In this document: positions 1 through 6,400 of the stretch, piece by piece
Layout: every line of letters begins with the position of its first letter
How positions within the stretch are numbered: position 1 is the stretch's first letter
NCBI GenBank assembly: GCA_002402275.1
Contig: DHFN01000253.1
Location: 8,600 to 17,095, forward strand
DNA: 8,496 nt
Origin: Anaerolineales bacterium UBA4823
Lineage (GTDB): Bacteria; Chloroflexota; Anaerolineae; Anaerolineales; UBA4823
Direction of reading: 5' to 3'
Notes under the pieces: model-generated
The model's database searches: none
What the model was told of the DNA's origin: nothing
The model's input: only the letters and a program-made list of their open reading frames with translations
Made by a program: the position numbers and the translations under genes

Positions 1-491
1 AGTTTTAGCGAAAAAATTAGAATAAGGATTGGTGCAAACCAATACTCGGGGATTGCTACACCCATTTGAGTGATTGCCGCGATCAGGTTATCAATCATTT
101 TCCCTGGGTACAGTCCTGCATATACTCCTAATGGGATAGATATCATGATAGCAATCGCTAGGGATACAATCGAGAGGATAAAAGTAACCTTCAAGCCATT
201 AAATAGGATTAGGCCTACCGGAGCCTGGCTGACATAAGATTTTCCTAAATCTCCTTTGATGAGATGTTCAATCCAATAAACGAACTGGTAAGCCAAAGGT
301 TTATCAAGTCCAAGATCCTCTCGGATGGCAGCTACAATTTCGGGTGTCCGTTCACGTTCTCCGATCCGAGATCGTAAAATGGCACTGGTGGGATCGATCC
401 CGCTCATGTAGGGGAATAGGAAAGCGATCAATGCAACCAGAAGAAGTAATATAGGCATGATCAACAGACGGCGGATCATGAGTGTATACAT
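1..491 (-). CDS. DppB/OppB-type ABC transporter permease, N-terminal part (runs off the left edge)
   Basis: This is an inner-membrane permease subunit of a peptide/nickel-type (family 5) ABC importer; 163 residues lie in the window and the 3' end is beyond base 1. The start MYTLMIRRLL, with a first membrane segment at about residues 9-28, is typical of DppB. It is followed by the family's periplasmic region (DPTSAILRSR at 33-42, EDLGLDKPL at 58-66, the GDLGKS signature at 80-85). Membrane segments two and three lie at about 101-127 and 134-160, the latter opening with the conserved PEYWFAPILI stretch. ATG at 491 is preceded by a purine-rich AAGGAAAGAG stretch; ATG at residue 5 is a possible alternative. 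It is the third gene of a minus-strand operon after the binding protein and the HAD hydrolase. The second permease and ATPases are expected outside the window. The substrate cannot be read from this part. Confidence 0.92.
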   Translation of the reverse strand, partial: MYTLMIRRLLIMPILLLLVALIAFLFPYMSGIDPTSAILRSRIGERERTPEIVAAIREDLGLDKPLAYQFVYWIEHLIKGDLGKSYVSQAPVGLILFNGLKVTFILSIVSLAIAIMISIPLGVYAGLYPGKMIDNLIAAITQMGVAIPEYWFAPILILIFSLK

Positions 492-516
492 AATCGAATA
501 TCTCTTTCCTTTCCAA

Positions 517-535
517 TTGATAAATAATGTATCAA
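517..535 (-). promoter_or_regulatory. Small inverted repeat just upstream of the permease ribosome-binding region
   Basis: TTGATA (517-522) and TATCAA (530-535) form a perfect 6-base inverted repeat around a 7-base loop, in the 132-base gap between the HAD stop and the permease start. It is AT-rich and has no T-run, so it is not a convincing terminator. It could modestly affect permease translation or mRNA stability. The rest of the gap shows nothing I can name. Confidence 0.25.
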
Positions 536-623
536 GTGAAAAACAGTTTGGGTCATTTTTACACCTGGATCAACCAAAGTTGTTCAATATTAGCCATTAA
601 ATAGGTTAGTTTCCCCCTAAGAA

Positions 624-1289
624 CTATATTCCAAGTAATACAGGTAAACCAGTTAGATCATTCAACTCAATGTAAGGACCGTAATCGTCTTGATTGCCTG
701 GCCGTTTGTGACGGTTAATCCAGACGCGTTCCCAACCGAGTGCATGTCCTGGCATGATATCATAGTTGAAACCTTGAGCAACGTGAAGAATCTCCTCCTT
801 ATTGCATCCCAATCTCCTTAGAGCATAATAAAAAATGGGCGGCGTTGGTTTATACGCCTGGGCTTGCTCAGCAGTAATTACATCATAAAATTGAACATCC
901 ATGTTACGAATATTTTGGTCAATCATTTCGTCTTCCGCATTCGAGATGATGACTAACTTGCAACACTTACCAAGATTGTCGAGCACTGGTTTAGTATCTG
1001 GAAAAGGTCCCCAGGTGGGTATTGCTGCAACTAATTTATCACCATCCTGATTCTTATATCTCAGACCACAGATATCCATGGCTTTTTTAAAACTAGTTCG
1101 GATTAAGTCACTGTACCGCTGATAAGGGGCAAAGCACTCATAGTATCTTGCATCTCTGAAAACGACCAAAAATCGTTTAAGCTCGTTAGTATTAATCCGA
1201 TCGCCTAAAATTTCTACCGTGACTTTATTAATCTGAAAATCAATCAAGGTTCCATAACAATCGAATGTAATATATTTAGGTATTTGCAT
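624..1289 (-). CDS. HAD-superfamily hydrolase, type II haloacid dehalogenase-like subfamily
   Basis: This is a cytosolic HAD hydrolase of 221 residues, the usual length for the L-2-haloacid dehalogenase subfamily. Motif I is FDCYGTLID with nucleophile Asp10. The +2 position is Tyr12 rather than the Asp of HAD phosphatases, as in dehalogenases. The cap region (PYQRYSDLIRTSFKKAM, 55-71) resembles that subfamily, and Arg45 may be the halide-binding arginine. Motif II is IISNAED with Ser116-Asn117, motif III is YKPTPPIF with Lys147, and motif IV is QGFNYD with Asp177. The Ser and Asn that precede the motif IV Asp in characterised haloacid dehalogenases appear replaced by Gln172 and Phe174, so true dehalogenase activity is uncertain. 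ATG at 1289 follows an excellent AAAGGAGAA site. It sits between binding-protein and permease genes, which suggests action on an imported substrate. The stop is TAG. Confidence 0.88.
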   Translation of the reverse strand: MQIPKYITFDCYGTLIDFQINKVTVEILGDRINTNELKRFLVVFRDARYYECFAPYQRYSDLIRTSFKKAMDICGLRYKNQDGDKLVAAIPTWGPFPDTKPVLDNLGKCCKLVIISNAEDEMIDQNIRNMDVQFYDVITAEQAQAYKPTPPIFYYALRRLGCNKEEILHVAQGFNYDIMPGHALGWERVWINRHKRPGNQDDYGPYIELNDLTGLPVLLGI

Positions 1290-1324
1290 GTTGTTCTCCT
1301 TTTATCAATTGTCATTAATAAACT

Positions 1325-1393
1325 TGGCTGGCATATTCCCGGATCGTACATAAGTTCTCTTGTTTCCTACGATATTCGTTGCTATGCCAGCCA
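1325..1393 (-). ncRNA. Nested stem-loop in the mRNA between the binding-protein and HAD genes
   Basis: TGGCTGGCATA (1325-1335) is exactly complementary in reverse to TATGCCAGCCA (1383-1393), an 11-base perfect stem. Nested inside it, ATCGTA (1343-1348) pairs with TACGAT (1368-1373), leaving internal loops of 7 and 9 bases and a 19-base apical loop. It fills most of the 141-base spacer directly after the binding-protein stop. No T-run follows in the transcribed (minus) direction, so full termination is unlikely. In family-5 transporter operons a hairpin here often protects the upstream message and lowers downstream expression, giving excess binding protein. That role is inferred. It is the only strongly GC-paired structure I see in the window. 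Confidence 0.6.
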
Positions 1394-1430
1394 GTCTATT
1401 AAAGCTTCTGATAATATGGATTTAAATCAG

Positions 1431-3065
1431 TTACTCGGTTACATCTAAATCAGCAGTCAGCACAAACCTTTCAAGGGGATGGAGCTTGAAATTAAGCACA
1501 TTATTCCGAACTCCATCCAGAATTTCTGTGTAATTCAAGTAGACACCAACACATTGTTCGTCAACCAAGATGGATTGAAGTTGACGATAAATATCATAAC
1601 GAGCTTGTATATCGGTTAACTTACGTGCTTGAGCTAACAACGAATCGAAATTCTTATCACAAAACTGATCCATATTAAAGGATCCATCACAAGAATAATC
1701 TGAGGAGAAGAAGCTCTCAGGATCAAAGGAATCGACTATATGGTTGCGGGATATAATAAAAAGATCATAATTACCTGAGAGAACATCTGGCTCCATCGGG
1801 TCATACTGACCCACTCGCACCTCTGCAGTAATACCAACCTTTGCAAGCATATCTTGAATTGCGATAGCAGTCAGTGGCAGGTTTGAACGGGCTGAGTATG
1901 TCCATAGACCTACTGTCAGGTCACCTTCTTTGTATCCAGCTTCAGCGAGTAATTGCTTGGCTTTCTCAGGGTCATATGGATATCCCTTTAGCTCTGAATT
2001 AACCCATGGCTCAGAAAGTGTGATTGGGCCAATAGCGGGAATGCCAACGCCTTCCAAAGTTGCATCAACAATAGCTTGCTTATCTAATGCATAAGCAACC
2101 GCTTGACGAACTTTGACATCATTGAATGGCTTTCGACTCATATTCATGTGTAAAGTTGTAGTACGGGCAGTTGGCATTTCAAGTACCGTAATATCTGGAT
2201 TCTGTTTTATTTGAGAAAGTTGTTCAACCGGCAGATGGATATCTATATCTAATTCGCCAGTTTGCAGCATGGTTGCCCGAGTTTGAGCATCTGGAACATT
2301 TAGAATTGTGGCTTTATCTAACTTTACCTCCCCTCCCCAATAATTGGGATTCTTAACCAACGTGAGACTTTGATCGGGAACTTCGTCAGTTAGGATAAAA
2401 GGACCCGTTCCAGTATTAAAGGGATCAACAGGGCCGCTTTCAGCCTTATAAGCAGATGGAGCGAGAATTCCCGTATTGGGGCTGGTAAGACGGTTGGGAA
2501 TAAGAGCGTCAAAAGTGGCAGTATGGATTAATACCGTATATTCATCTGCGGCTTCAACATCTTTGAAGGTTTCAGCTGTAATTGCCGACGGCGGAGTTGG
2601 CGTATTCTTAATATAATTTAATGCTTTAACAACCGCATCAGCATTAAATGGTTCGCCATTGGTAAAGCTAATCCCTTTGCGTAAGTTAAATTGCCAGGTA
2701 GTATCGTCTACTTGAGACCAAGATTCGGCTAGAAAGGGTACCATATTACCGTCATAATCTACCTTTACTAGGGTTTCTAATACACCAATATAGGCCATAG
2801 CGAATCCATCACTAGTTTCAATTGCCCAACCGCGGTGCGGATAAATTGCAGTATCAAAACCAATAGTTACCTCTTTAGGTTTACTAGTTGCTGGTTCAGA
2901 AGTAGCTTCGACTGGCTCTGCGGTTGCACTAATTGCTTCTGTGGCAGAAGTAATTTCTGTAGCAGCTTGAATTGGTTCGGCGGTGGATGGCTGTGTAGGT
3001 GAAGGGGAGGCACACGATGTGAGCAGTATTACTAGAGCAAACAAGATAAAAATACGTTTATTCAT
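1431..3065 (-). CDS. ABC transporter substrate-binding lipoprotein, family 5 (DppA/OppA/NikA type)
   Basis: This is an extracytoplasmic lipoprotein of 544 residues that captures the substrate and delivers it to the permease encoded two genes downstream. Residues 1-18 are a lipoprotein signal peptide: MNKR, a hydrophobic core, then lipobox LTSC with Cys18 as the lipidated residue. Residues 19-65 form a low-complexity Thr/Ala/Glu/Pro/Ser tether. From about 66 the SBP_bac_5 fold begins: FLAESWSQVDDTTWQFNLRKG (111-131, the family signature region), GTGPF (219-223), NPNYWGG (239-245), then NDVKVRQAVAYALDK and YDPEKAKQLLAEAGY further on. ATG at 3065 follows AAGGAGT (3074-3080). The stop is TAA. A consensus promoter lies upstream and a strong stem-loop downstream. 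Peptides, nickel chelates, opines and other small molecules are all carried by this family, so the ligand is not assignable. Confidence 0.96.
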   Translation of the reverse strand: MNKRIFILFALVILLTSCASPSPTQPSTAEPIQAATEITSATEAISATAEPVEATSEPATSKPKEVTIGFDTAIYPHRGWAIETSDGFAMAYIGVLETLVKVDYDGNMVPFLAESWSQVDDTTWQFNLRKGISFTNGEPFNADAVVKALNYIKNTPTPPSAITAETFKDVEAADEYTVLIHTATFDALIPNRLTSPNTGILAPSAYKAESGPVDPFNTGTGPFILTDEVPDQSLTLVKNPNYWGGEVKLDKATILNVPDAQTRATMLQTGELDIDIHLPVEQLSQIKQNPDITVLEMPTARTTTLHMNMSRKPFNDVKVRQAVAYALDKQAIVDATLEGVGIPAIGPITLSEPWVNSELKGYPYDPEKAKQLLAEAGYKEGDLTVGLWTYSARSNLPLTAIAIQDMLAKVGITAEVRVGQYDPMEPDVLSGNYDLFIISRNHIVDSFDPESFFSSDYSCDGSFNMDQFCDKNFDSLLAQARKLTDIQARYDIYRQLQSILVDEQCVGVYLNYTEILDGVRNNVLNFKLHPLERFVLTADLDVTE

Positions 3066-3106
3066 AACTCATTACTCCTTAGTATTATTCGAATGGAAAA
3101 ATTCAT
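3062..3106 (-). other. Possible 14-codon upstream reading frame overlapping the lipoprotein start
   Basis: An ATG at 3106 opens a frame reading MNFSIRIILRSNEL whose TGA (3064-3062) overlaps the lipoprotein ATG in an ATGA junction and covers its ribosome-binding site. It has no clear Shine-Dalgarno of its own, so it may be chance. If translated, it would couple lipoprotein translation to the leader. Confidence 0.2.
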
Positions 3107-3247
3107 AACCGAGGAAATTAGTGTTTATGAAGAATATTATTTTTATCAGCCTCCTTTCGATTTCTACACTAGAGGTGAATAATAGTCTATTAGTATTTAA
3201 TTACCTTTTATCAATTCATATATTGAAAGTTTAATTCATATAATAAA

Positions 3248-3276
3248 ATTATAAATTAGTATTATGATTTTGTCAA
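3248..3276 (-). promoter_or_regulatory. Consensus sigma-70 promoter for the transporter operon
   Basis: Reading the minus strand, TTGACA (3276-3271) and TATAAT (3253-3248) are both exact matches to the -35 and -10 consensus and are separated by exactly 17 bases. Transcription would start near 3241, giving a leader of about 175 bases before the lipoprotein ATG. A perfect match implies strong basal transcription unless an operator or leader element represses it. An imperfect TTCA/TGAA repeat and two AATTCATAT copies lie around 3213-3241, just downstream of the presumed start, where an operator could sit. Confidence 0.75.
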
Positions 3277-3449
3277 TATTTTTATACAGATTCTTGATAG
3301 GGGTTGTAAATACCAAGTTTATCTTATCTAATAATTCGATATTTTATTTGGCTCAATAACGCGATATCCCCCTCTATAAGCCACACTAAATTATTTTTAA
3401 TATTAAAGGATTTCTACTAAGTGGATAATTCTTTCTGTAGATTCTAATT

Positions 3450-3583
3450 ATGGGAACGGCAGGTTTGGTGTTTCCTTCTAATTTGCAACAAACTAAAAAT
3501 AAAGGAGTAGCAACTTGACCGGCAAAAATGATTTTTCCCTTACGACCAGAATTATTGGAACAAATAGCCAGCTAAGATTTTGA
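3450..3583 (+). pseudogene. Two overlapping tiny frames with a good ribosome-binding site, possible gene remnants
   Basis: On the plus strand an ATG frame (3450-3518) encodes 22 residues beginning MGTAGLVFPSN. Its TGA overlaps a TTG start (3515) in a TTGA junction, the same junction type that joins the two radical-SAM genes. AAGGAG at 3502-3507 lies 7 bases before the TTG. The second frame reads TGKNDFSLTTRIIGTNSQ and stops at TGA 3581-3583. Its FSLTTRII segment faintly recalls the N-terminus of iron-containing alcohol dehydrogenases, but this is far too short to assign. The arrangement could be an end-start junction left from two deleted genes, or chance. Confidence 0.2.
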
Positions 3584-3693
3584 TATACTTCAATATATTC
3601 TTTTTTATGGGGTCTGCGAAACATATTAGTTGATGTGTAAAATTTGTCTTTCCTCCGGTAGGAATCAATAGATCAGATGTCTTTCACAGAATA

Positions 3694-3708
3694 ATGTAAA
3701 ATTTACAT
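3694..3708. repeat. 15-base near-palindrome immediately after the larA-family stop
   Basis: ATGTAAA and TTTACAT are perfect 7-base arms around a single central A, ending 3 bases before the racemase stop codon on the minus-strand reading. It has the size and symmetry of a dimeric regulator site, but its position at the 3' end of a gene and its pure AT/TA content also fit chance in an AT-rich spacer. It is too AT-rich, and lacks the T-run, for a standard intrinsic terminator. Confidence 0.3.
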
Positions 3709-3711
3709 ATC

Positions 3712-4995
3712 TTATCTAATCGCTATCTCCGACTTAACTTTGTCGTCTTTGACCTTCGGTAATATTGAGCCAGCCTGCGGTAAGACAATCACTTTGGCAT
3801 CTTCGCCTATTCTTATCAAAGCTTCGTTGAGTGCGGTCTGCACTGTTGGAAAAGGAAACCAGCGAATCTGACGGACGGTTGTATCATCTAAGGATGAAAC
3901 CAATGAAATTGATGCGTGTTTCTCGATTAAAGCAATGGCAGCAGCTTTATGCCCACCGAGAACAAAACCTTTTTTAATTTTTTCCAGAACCGCATCTGCA
4001 GAGGGAATTTCCCTCATCCAACTTTCCATCATTTTATTGCCAAACCCTTCAATGCACTCTGCAACAAGAATAATCTCTCCTCCTTCACGAACAAAGTATT
4101 TAGCATTTTCTAAACCTTTATGAGCTTGATAGAGATTAATATCCTTCGGATATCCCCCTGCGCTGGCAATGATAATATCCCCTTGGTATGGGATATCAAC
4201 TGTTCCACGTTCTATAACAGCTTGGCATCCTCTTCGATGAGCTGCTATGACATCACCAGCATACGCTCCAACAATTCTATGACTGCCATCTACAATCACA
4301 TTGAAGATAAAATCCACCCCCACCATCGCTGCACCCTCTTCCAAATCCTCACGCACCGGGTTGCCTTCGATCCTCATAGCAGATGCCTGAGGATAGACCA
4401 TCCAGGAATGATTGGCTGTTACTGTTTCGCGTGAAGCACAGCCAGGAAGGATCGCCTTTGCTCCACCCGAAAAGCCAGCAAAATAATGAAATTCGATATT
4501 TCCTAAACAGATTCGTACATCCGCTTCCACGAGTGGTCGAAAAATATCAACTGGCGTGCCCCGCCTCGTGACACCTATACGCAGTACTTCAGATGGATCA
4601 TGGTTAATAATCCGATATCGTTGAATAAATGGTCGAGATACAGCTTTTTGCATTTCCTCTGGGTCCATAGGTCGATGTAAACCTAAAGCTAAAACCAGAA
4701 ATACATCTTCATCAGGAATACCGGCTGCTTCAAGTTCAGCAGCTATAAATGGTAACATACGTTCCGTAGGGGTAGGTCGGGTTAAATCGCTGGTTACTAT
4801 AGCTACCTTTTGCCCTCGGTGGACAATCTCCCGTAAAGGTGCACTACCTATAGGATTCTGAATAGCAAATTGCATGATATGCTGCTCATCAGTTTGATCT
4901 ACTACTTGCTTGGGATAATAAATCCCCAAAAGGTTTTCTTCAGCGATTTCAACTGGTATTTCATTTTTCCCATACGGCAGTAATATTTGCACCAT
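3712..4995 (-). CDS. larA: LarA-family nickel-dependent 2-hydroxyacid racemase (lactate racemase homologue)
   Basis: This is a cytosolic racemase/epimerase of the LarA (DUF2088) family, whose members interconvert D- and L-2-hydroxyacids with a covalently bound nickel-pincer nucleotide. Counting from an upstream ATG at 5022 (436 residues), the residues seen are: SDLTRPTP (78-85, Asp79/Arg82), LGLHRP with catalytic His116, EFHYFAGFSGGAK with His179 and pincer-attaching Lys189, NH with nickel-ligand His205, and GGYPKDINLYQAHK with Gln299 and Lys302. All correspond to active-site residues of characterised lactate racemase. I place the start at the ATG at 4995 because GGAGAA (5005-5010) precedes it at good spacing, whereas the ATGs at 5022 and 5016 have no such site and family members begin near the LLPYGK motif. 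The cofactor genes larB, larC and larE are not in the window. The exact 2-hydroxyacid is unknown. The stop is TAA. Confidence 0.93.
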   Translation of the reverse strand: MVQILLPYGKNEIPVEIAEENLLGIYYPKQVVDQTDEQHIMQFAIQNPIGSAPLREIVHRGQKVAIVTSDLTRPTPTERMLPFIAAELEAAGIPDEDVFLVLALGLHRPMDPEEMQKAVSRPFIQRYRIINHDPSEVLRIGVTRRGTPVDIFRPLVEADVRICLGNIEFHYFAGFSGGAKAILPGCASRETVTANHSWMVYPQASAMRIEGNPVREDLEEGAAMVGVDFIFNVIVDGSHRIVGAYAGDVIAAHRRGCQAVIERGTVDIPYQGDIIIASAGGYPKDINLYQAHKGLENAKYFVREGGEIILVAECIEGFGNKMMESWMREIPSADAVLEKIKKGFVLGGHKAAAIALIEKHASISLVSSLDDTTVRQIRWFPFPTVQTALNEALIRIGEDAKVIVLPQAGSILPKVKDDKVKSEIAIR

Positions 4996-5004
4996 CTTCA
5001 CAAA

Positions 5005-5010
5005 TTCTCC
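5005..5010 (-). promoter_or_regulatory. Ribosome-binding site that decides the racemase start
   Basis: GGAGAA on the minus strand lies 9 bases before the ATG at 4995. It falls inside the extra N-terminus that would be encoded from 5022, where no Shine-Dalgarno is visible. A GTG at 5001 lies too close to this site to be preferred. Confidence 0.55.
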
Positions 5011-5040
5011 AATCATATTCATTCATAATTTTCAAATTTT

Positions 5041-5046
5041 ATTATA
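5041..5046 (-). promoter_or_regulatory. Possible -10 element for the racemase gene
   Basis: The minus strand reads TATAAT here, preceded directly by TG, about 46 bases upstream of the preferred ATG at 4995. A TTGACA exists at 5079-5074 but is 27 bases away, too far for a standard pair, so this is a weak call resting mainly on the -10. Confidence 0.3.
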
Positions 5047-5103
5047 CATTGTTGCTTGATAAAAATATATTACTGTCAAGATGAGATCGCTTATACAGAT
5101 TCT

Positions 5104-5304
5104 ATGAATATATCAAAACGACCATACTACCTGCAAATGGCGAGAATGATTGATTGGTAAGAATCGGGAAGCTACTCCAATCGCCTAATAGACAATATGG
5201 GTCAATACACGATAGGGATGCTCCTCTACAGGGAACGAAAGTATTGTGTAAATCTGTCGAACTTGGACCTATTGAGCTTGATAGCGATTAGGGCAACCAG
5301 ATAG
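5104..5304 (+). pseudogene. Possible degraded small gene with an in-frame TAA
   Basis: From ATG 5104 the frame reads MNISKRPYYLQMARMIDW, stops at TAA 5158-5160, and stays open for another 47 codons (including SYSNRLIDNMGQYTIGM and YRERKYCVNLSNLDLLSL) to TAG 5302-5304. The composition looks protein-like, but I recognise no family and see no Shine-Dalgarno before 5104. A 47-codon open stretch can occur by chance. It is listed because the neighbouring gene and the right-edge regulator show the same kind of single in-frame TAA. Confidence 0.25.
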
Positions 5305-5338
5305 ATCAGCCACTCACTAGTGTACGAGTACATTTCTT

Positions 5339-6400
5339 ATGGCAGAGCCGATATTTGACAATCTAAAAGGTCTGATCAATACTAGCCAACGGCCATGTCT
5401 TATCAATTCGCCAGCGACGGATTTTCGCTCGCCTTGGTTCCGGTGGCAACAGCCAGCCGGATTAATCAAGGTCGGCACGTACTTACAATCTCGAGGGTAC
5501 GATGTACGGCTAATTGATTGTATCCAAATTCCAGCAAATAACCGTCTGACCTGCGAGAAGGTCAGACAAGTGGAGATTGAGGGTTATCACATCGATCTCT
5601 GGTGTTTTGGTCTTTCTCCATTAAAAGTGATCTTCCGGCTGCGCGAGTGGGAAAAACAAGACTGGAAGCCAGATATAGCAATCGTCTCTTGTGGAATGAG
5701 TTTTTGGTGGCAAGGCGCTAAGGAGCTAATTTCACAGCGCAAATCGGATATAAAAATACCCATTATCCTTGGCGGTCCTTATCCCACGTATTATTCAGAA
5801 CATGCCGCCTTAGAGAGCGGTGCAGATGCACTGTTTGTAGGCGATGTATCTGAAGCGAGCAACGTCGTTCCTGATTGGAATATCTATGCTCCCGGTCCAC
5901 TGCCACGTTTCGCTGGTATCCATCTTTTAAACCCCTCTGGAATATTAACCCCTTCGGCCTCCCCCCGTGATCCACGGGAACTGGCTGGCGAAGTGGAAGA
6001 AAAAGTCCTCCAAGGAGTAACTACTTTTGCCTTTTTCGATGCCTTGGTGAAACCTGAACACCGCCAACACCTTGTAGATACCCTGAAGGAGGTTATTGCC
6101 CGGAAGATACCAAAAATTCATTTCATAGCCCCTGGCAATTTCTCTCCTCGCTTAATCGATCCAAACCTGGCGACGTTGCTCAAAGAGGCTGGTTTCAATC
6201 ATATTTATTTGCATGATGACATACAGCACAGCCCCAATCAAATTGATTACCTGTTAAACCTTGACGATTACCGGAACTGTATAGAATCCTTGTCCCAGGC
6301 AGGATTCCATCCGAGAACAGATGAAATTGGTGCTGCTATTGTGATAGGTATTCCTGGTGAGGACCTGGATAACATAACAAGTAGGTTAGTTCAATTATAA
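5339..6400 (+). CDS. B12-binding/radical-SAM-like protein without the cysteine triad, cut short by an in-frame stop
   Basis: The reading frame gives 353 residues, the N-terminal three quarters of a protein paralogous to the next gene. Residues about 17-60 are the B12-binding-like Rossmann start (CLINSP, then QQPAGLIKVGTYLQSRGYDVRLID, 37-60). SFWWQGAKEL (121-130) and ILGGPYPTYYSEHA (143-156) match MTYWW and ILVGGIYPT in the paralogue, and GIPGEDL (337-343) is a conserved radical-SAM C-terminal motif. Where the paralogue has CPFNCNYC, this protein has a segment about 13 residues shorter (LNPSGILTPSASPRDP, 197-212) with no cysteine, so it cannot bind the usual 4Fe-4S/SAM cluster. No DxHxxG cobalamin motif is visible. 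Homology continues in the same frame past TAA 6398-6400, so this ORF is truncated. ATG 5339 is the only start after an in-frame TAG at 5318; its Shine-Dalgarno is poor. Confidence 0.75.
   Translation: MAEPIFDNLKGLINTSQRPCLINSPATDFRSPWFRWQQPAGLIKVGTYLQSRGYDVRLIDCIQIPANNRLTCEKVRQVEIEGYHIDLWCFGLSPLKVIFRLREWEKQDWKPDIAIVSCGMSFWWQGAKELISQRKSDIKIPIILGGPYPTYYSEHAALESGADALFVGDVSEASNVVPDWNIYAPGPLPRFAGIHLLNPSGILTPSASPRDPRELAGEVEEKVLQGVTTFAFFDALVKPEHRQHLVDTLKEVIARKIPKIHFIAPGNFSPRLIDPNLATLLKEAGFNHIYLHDDIQHSPNQIDYLLNLDDYRNCIESLSQAGFHPRTDEIGAAIVIGIPGEDLDNITSRLVQL
6398..6400 (+). other. In-frame TAA interrupting the first radical-SAM-like gene
   Basis: The codon falls 10 residues after GIPGEDL and 4 codons before VGS. 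Aligned with the paralogue (GLPGEDL then 16 residues ending in VGS), spacing is identical and the stop occupies the place of a serine. One base change (for example from TCA) would explain it. There is no frameshift. Confidence 0.85.

Larger units (their letters stand above)
3066..3711. other. 646-base AT-rich intergenic region: transporter leader and promoter, plus possible coding scraps
   Basis: On the minus strand this holds a roughly 175-base leader of the binding-protein gene (3066-3240), containing an orphan Shine-Dalgarno AAAGGAGG (3150-3157) and a 14-codon reading frame at 3106-3062. The consensus promoter at 3248-3276 follows. Bases 3301-3440 show nothing I can name. On the plus strand two tiny frames at 3450-3518 and 3515-3583 join at a TTGA overlap with a good ribosome-binding site. 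Near the larA stop there is a 15-base near-palindrome (3694-3708) and a short TTCCT/AGGAA hairpin (3650-3664). I see no full gene. Confidence 0.6.
5023..5338. other. Divergent intergenic region between the racemase and radical-SAM genes
   Basis: These 316 bases must hold promoters for both directions, but neither is clear. On the minus strand a TATAAT at 5046-5041 has no good -35 at normal spacing. A CTTGA (5055-5059)/TCAAG (5076-5080) inverted repeat could be an operator. On the plus strand a frame opens at 5104 and, apart from one TAA, stays open to 5304. Just before the radical-SAM start lie an 8-base palindrome CACTAGTG (5315-5322) and GTAC-GA-GTAC (5322-5331). I found no cobalamin riboswitch consensus. 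Confidence 0.5.

Noticed and set aside
1321..1400. tRNA-like fold in the spacer with the stem-loop
   Set aside because: The outer stem is 11 bases with one nested arm. There is no cloverleaf, no T-arm consensus and no CCA or acceptor geometry.
3493..3624. 43-codon minus-strand frame starting MFRRPHKKEY with a hydrophobic end
   Set aside because: The only good Shine-Dalgarno (3648-3656) is about 24 bases too far away, the sequence is AT-rich, and no family is recognised. It is probably chance.
3935..4571. Open plus-strand frames across the racemase gene
   Set aside because: They are antisense to a strongly conserved LarA-family coding sequence and show no protein-family features.
5161..5338. 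Cobalamin riboswitch upstream of the B12-related genes (CAGCCACT-like stretch near 5308)
   Set aside because: Only a few bases resemble the B12 box; the other conserved elements and the overall fold are not visible.
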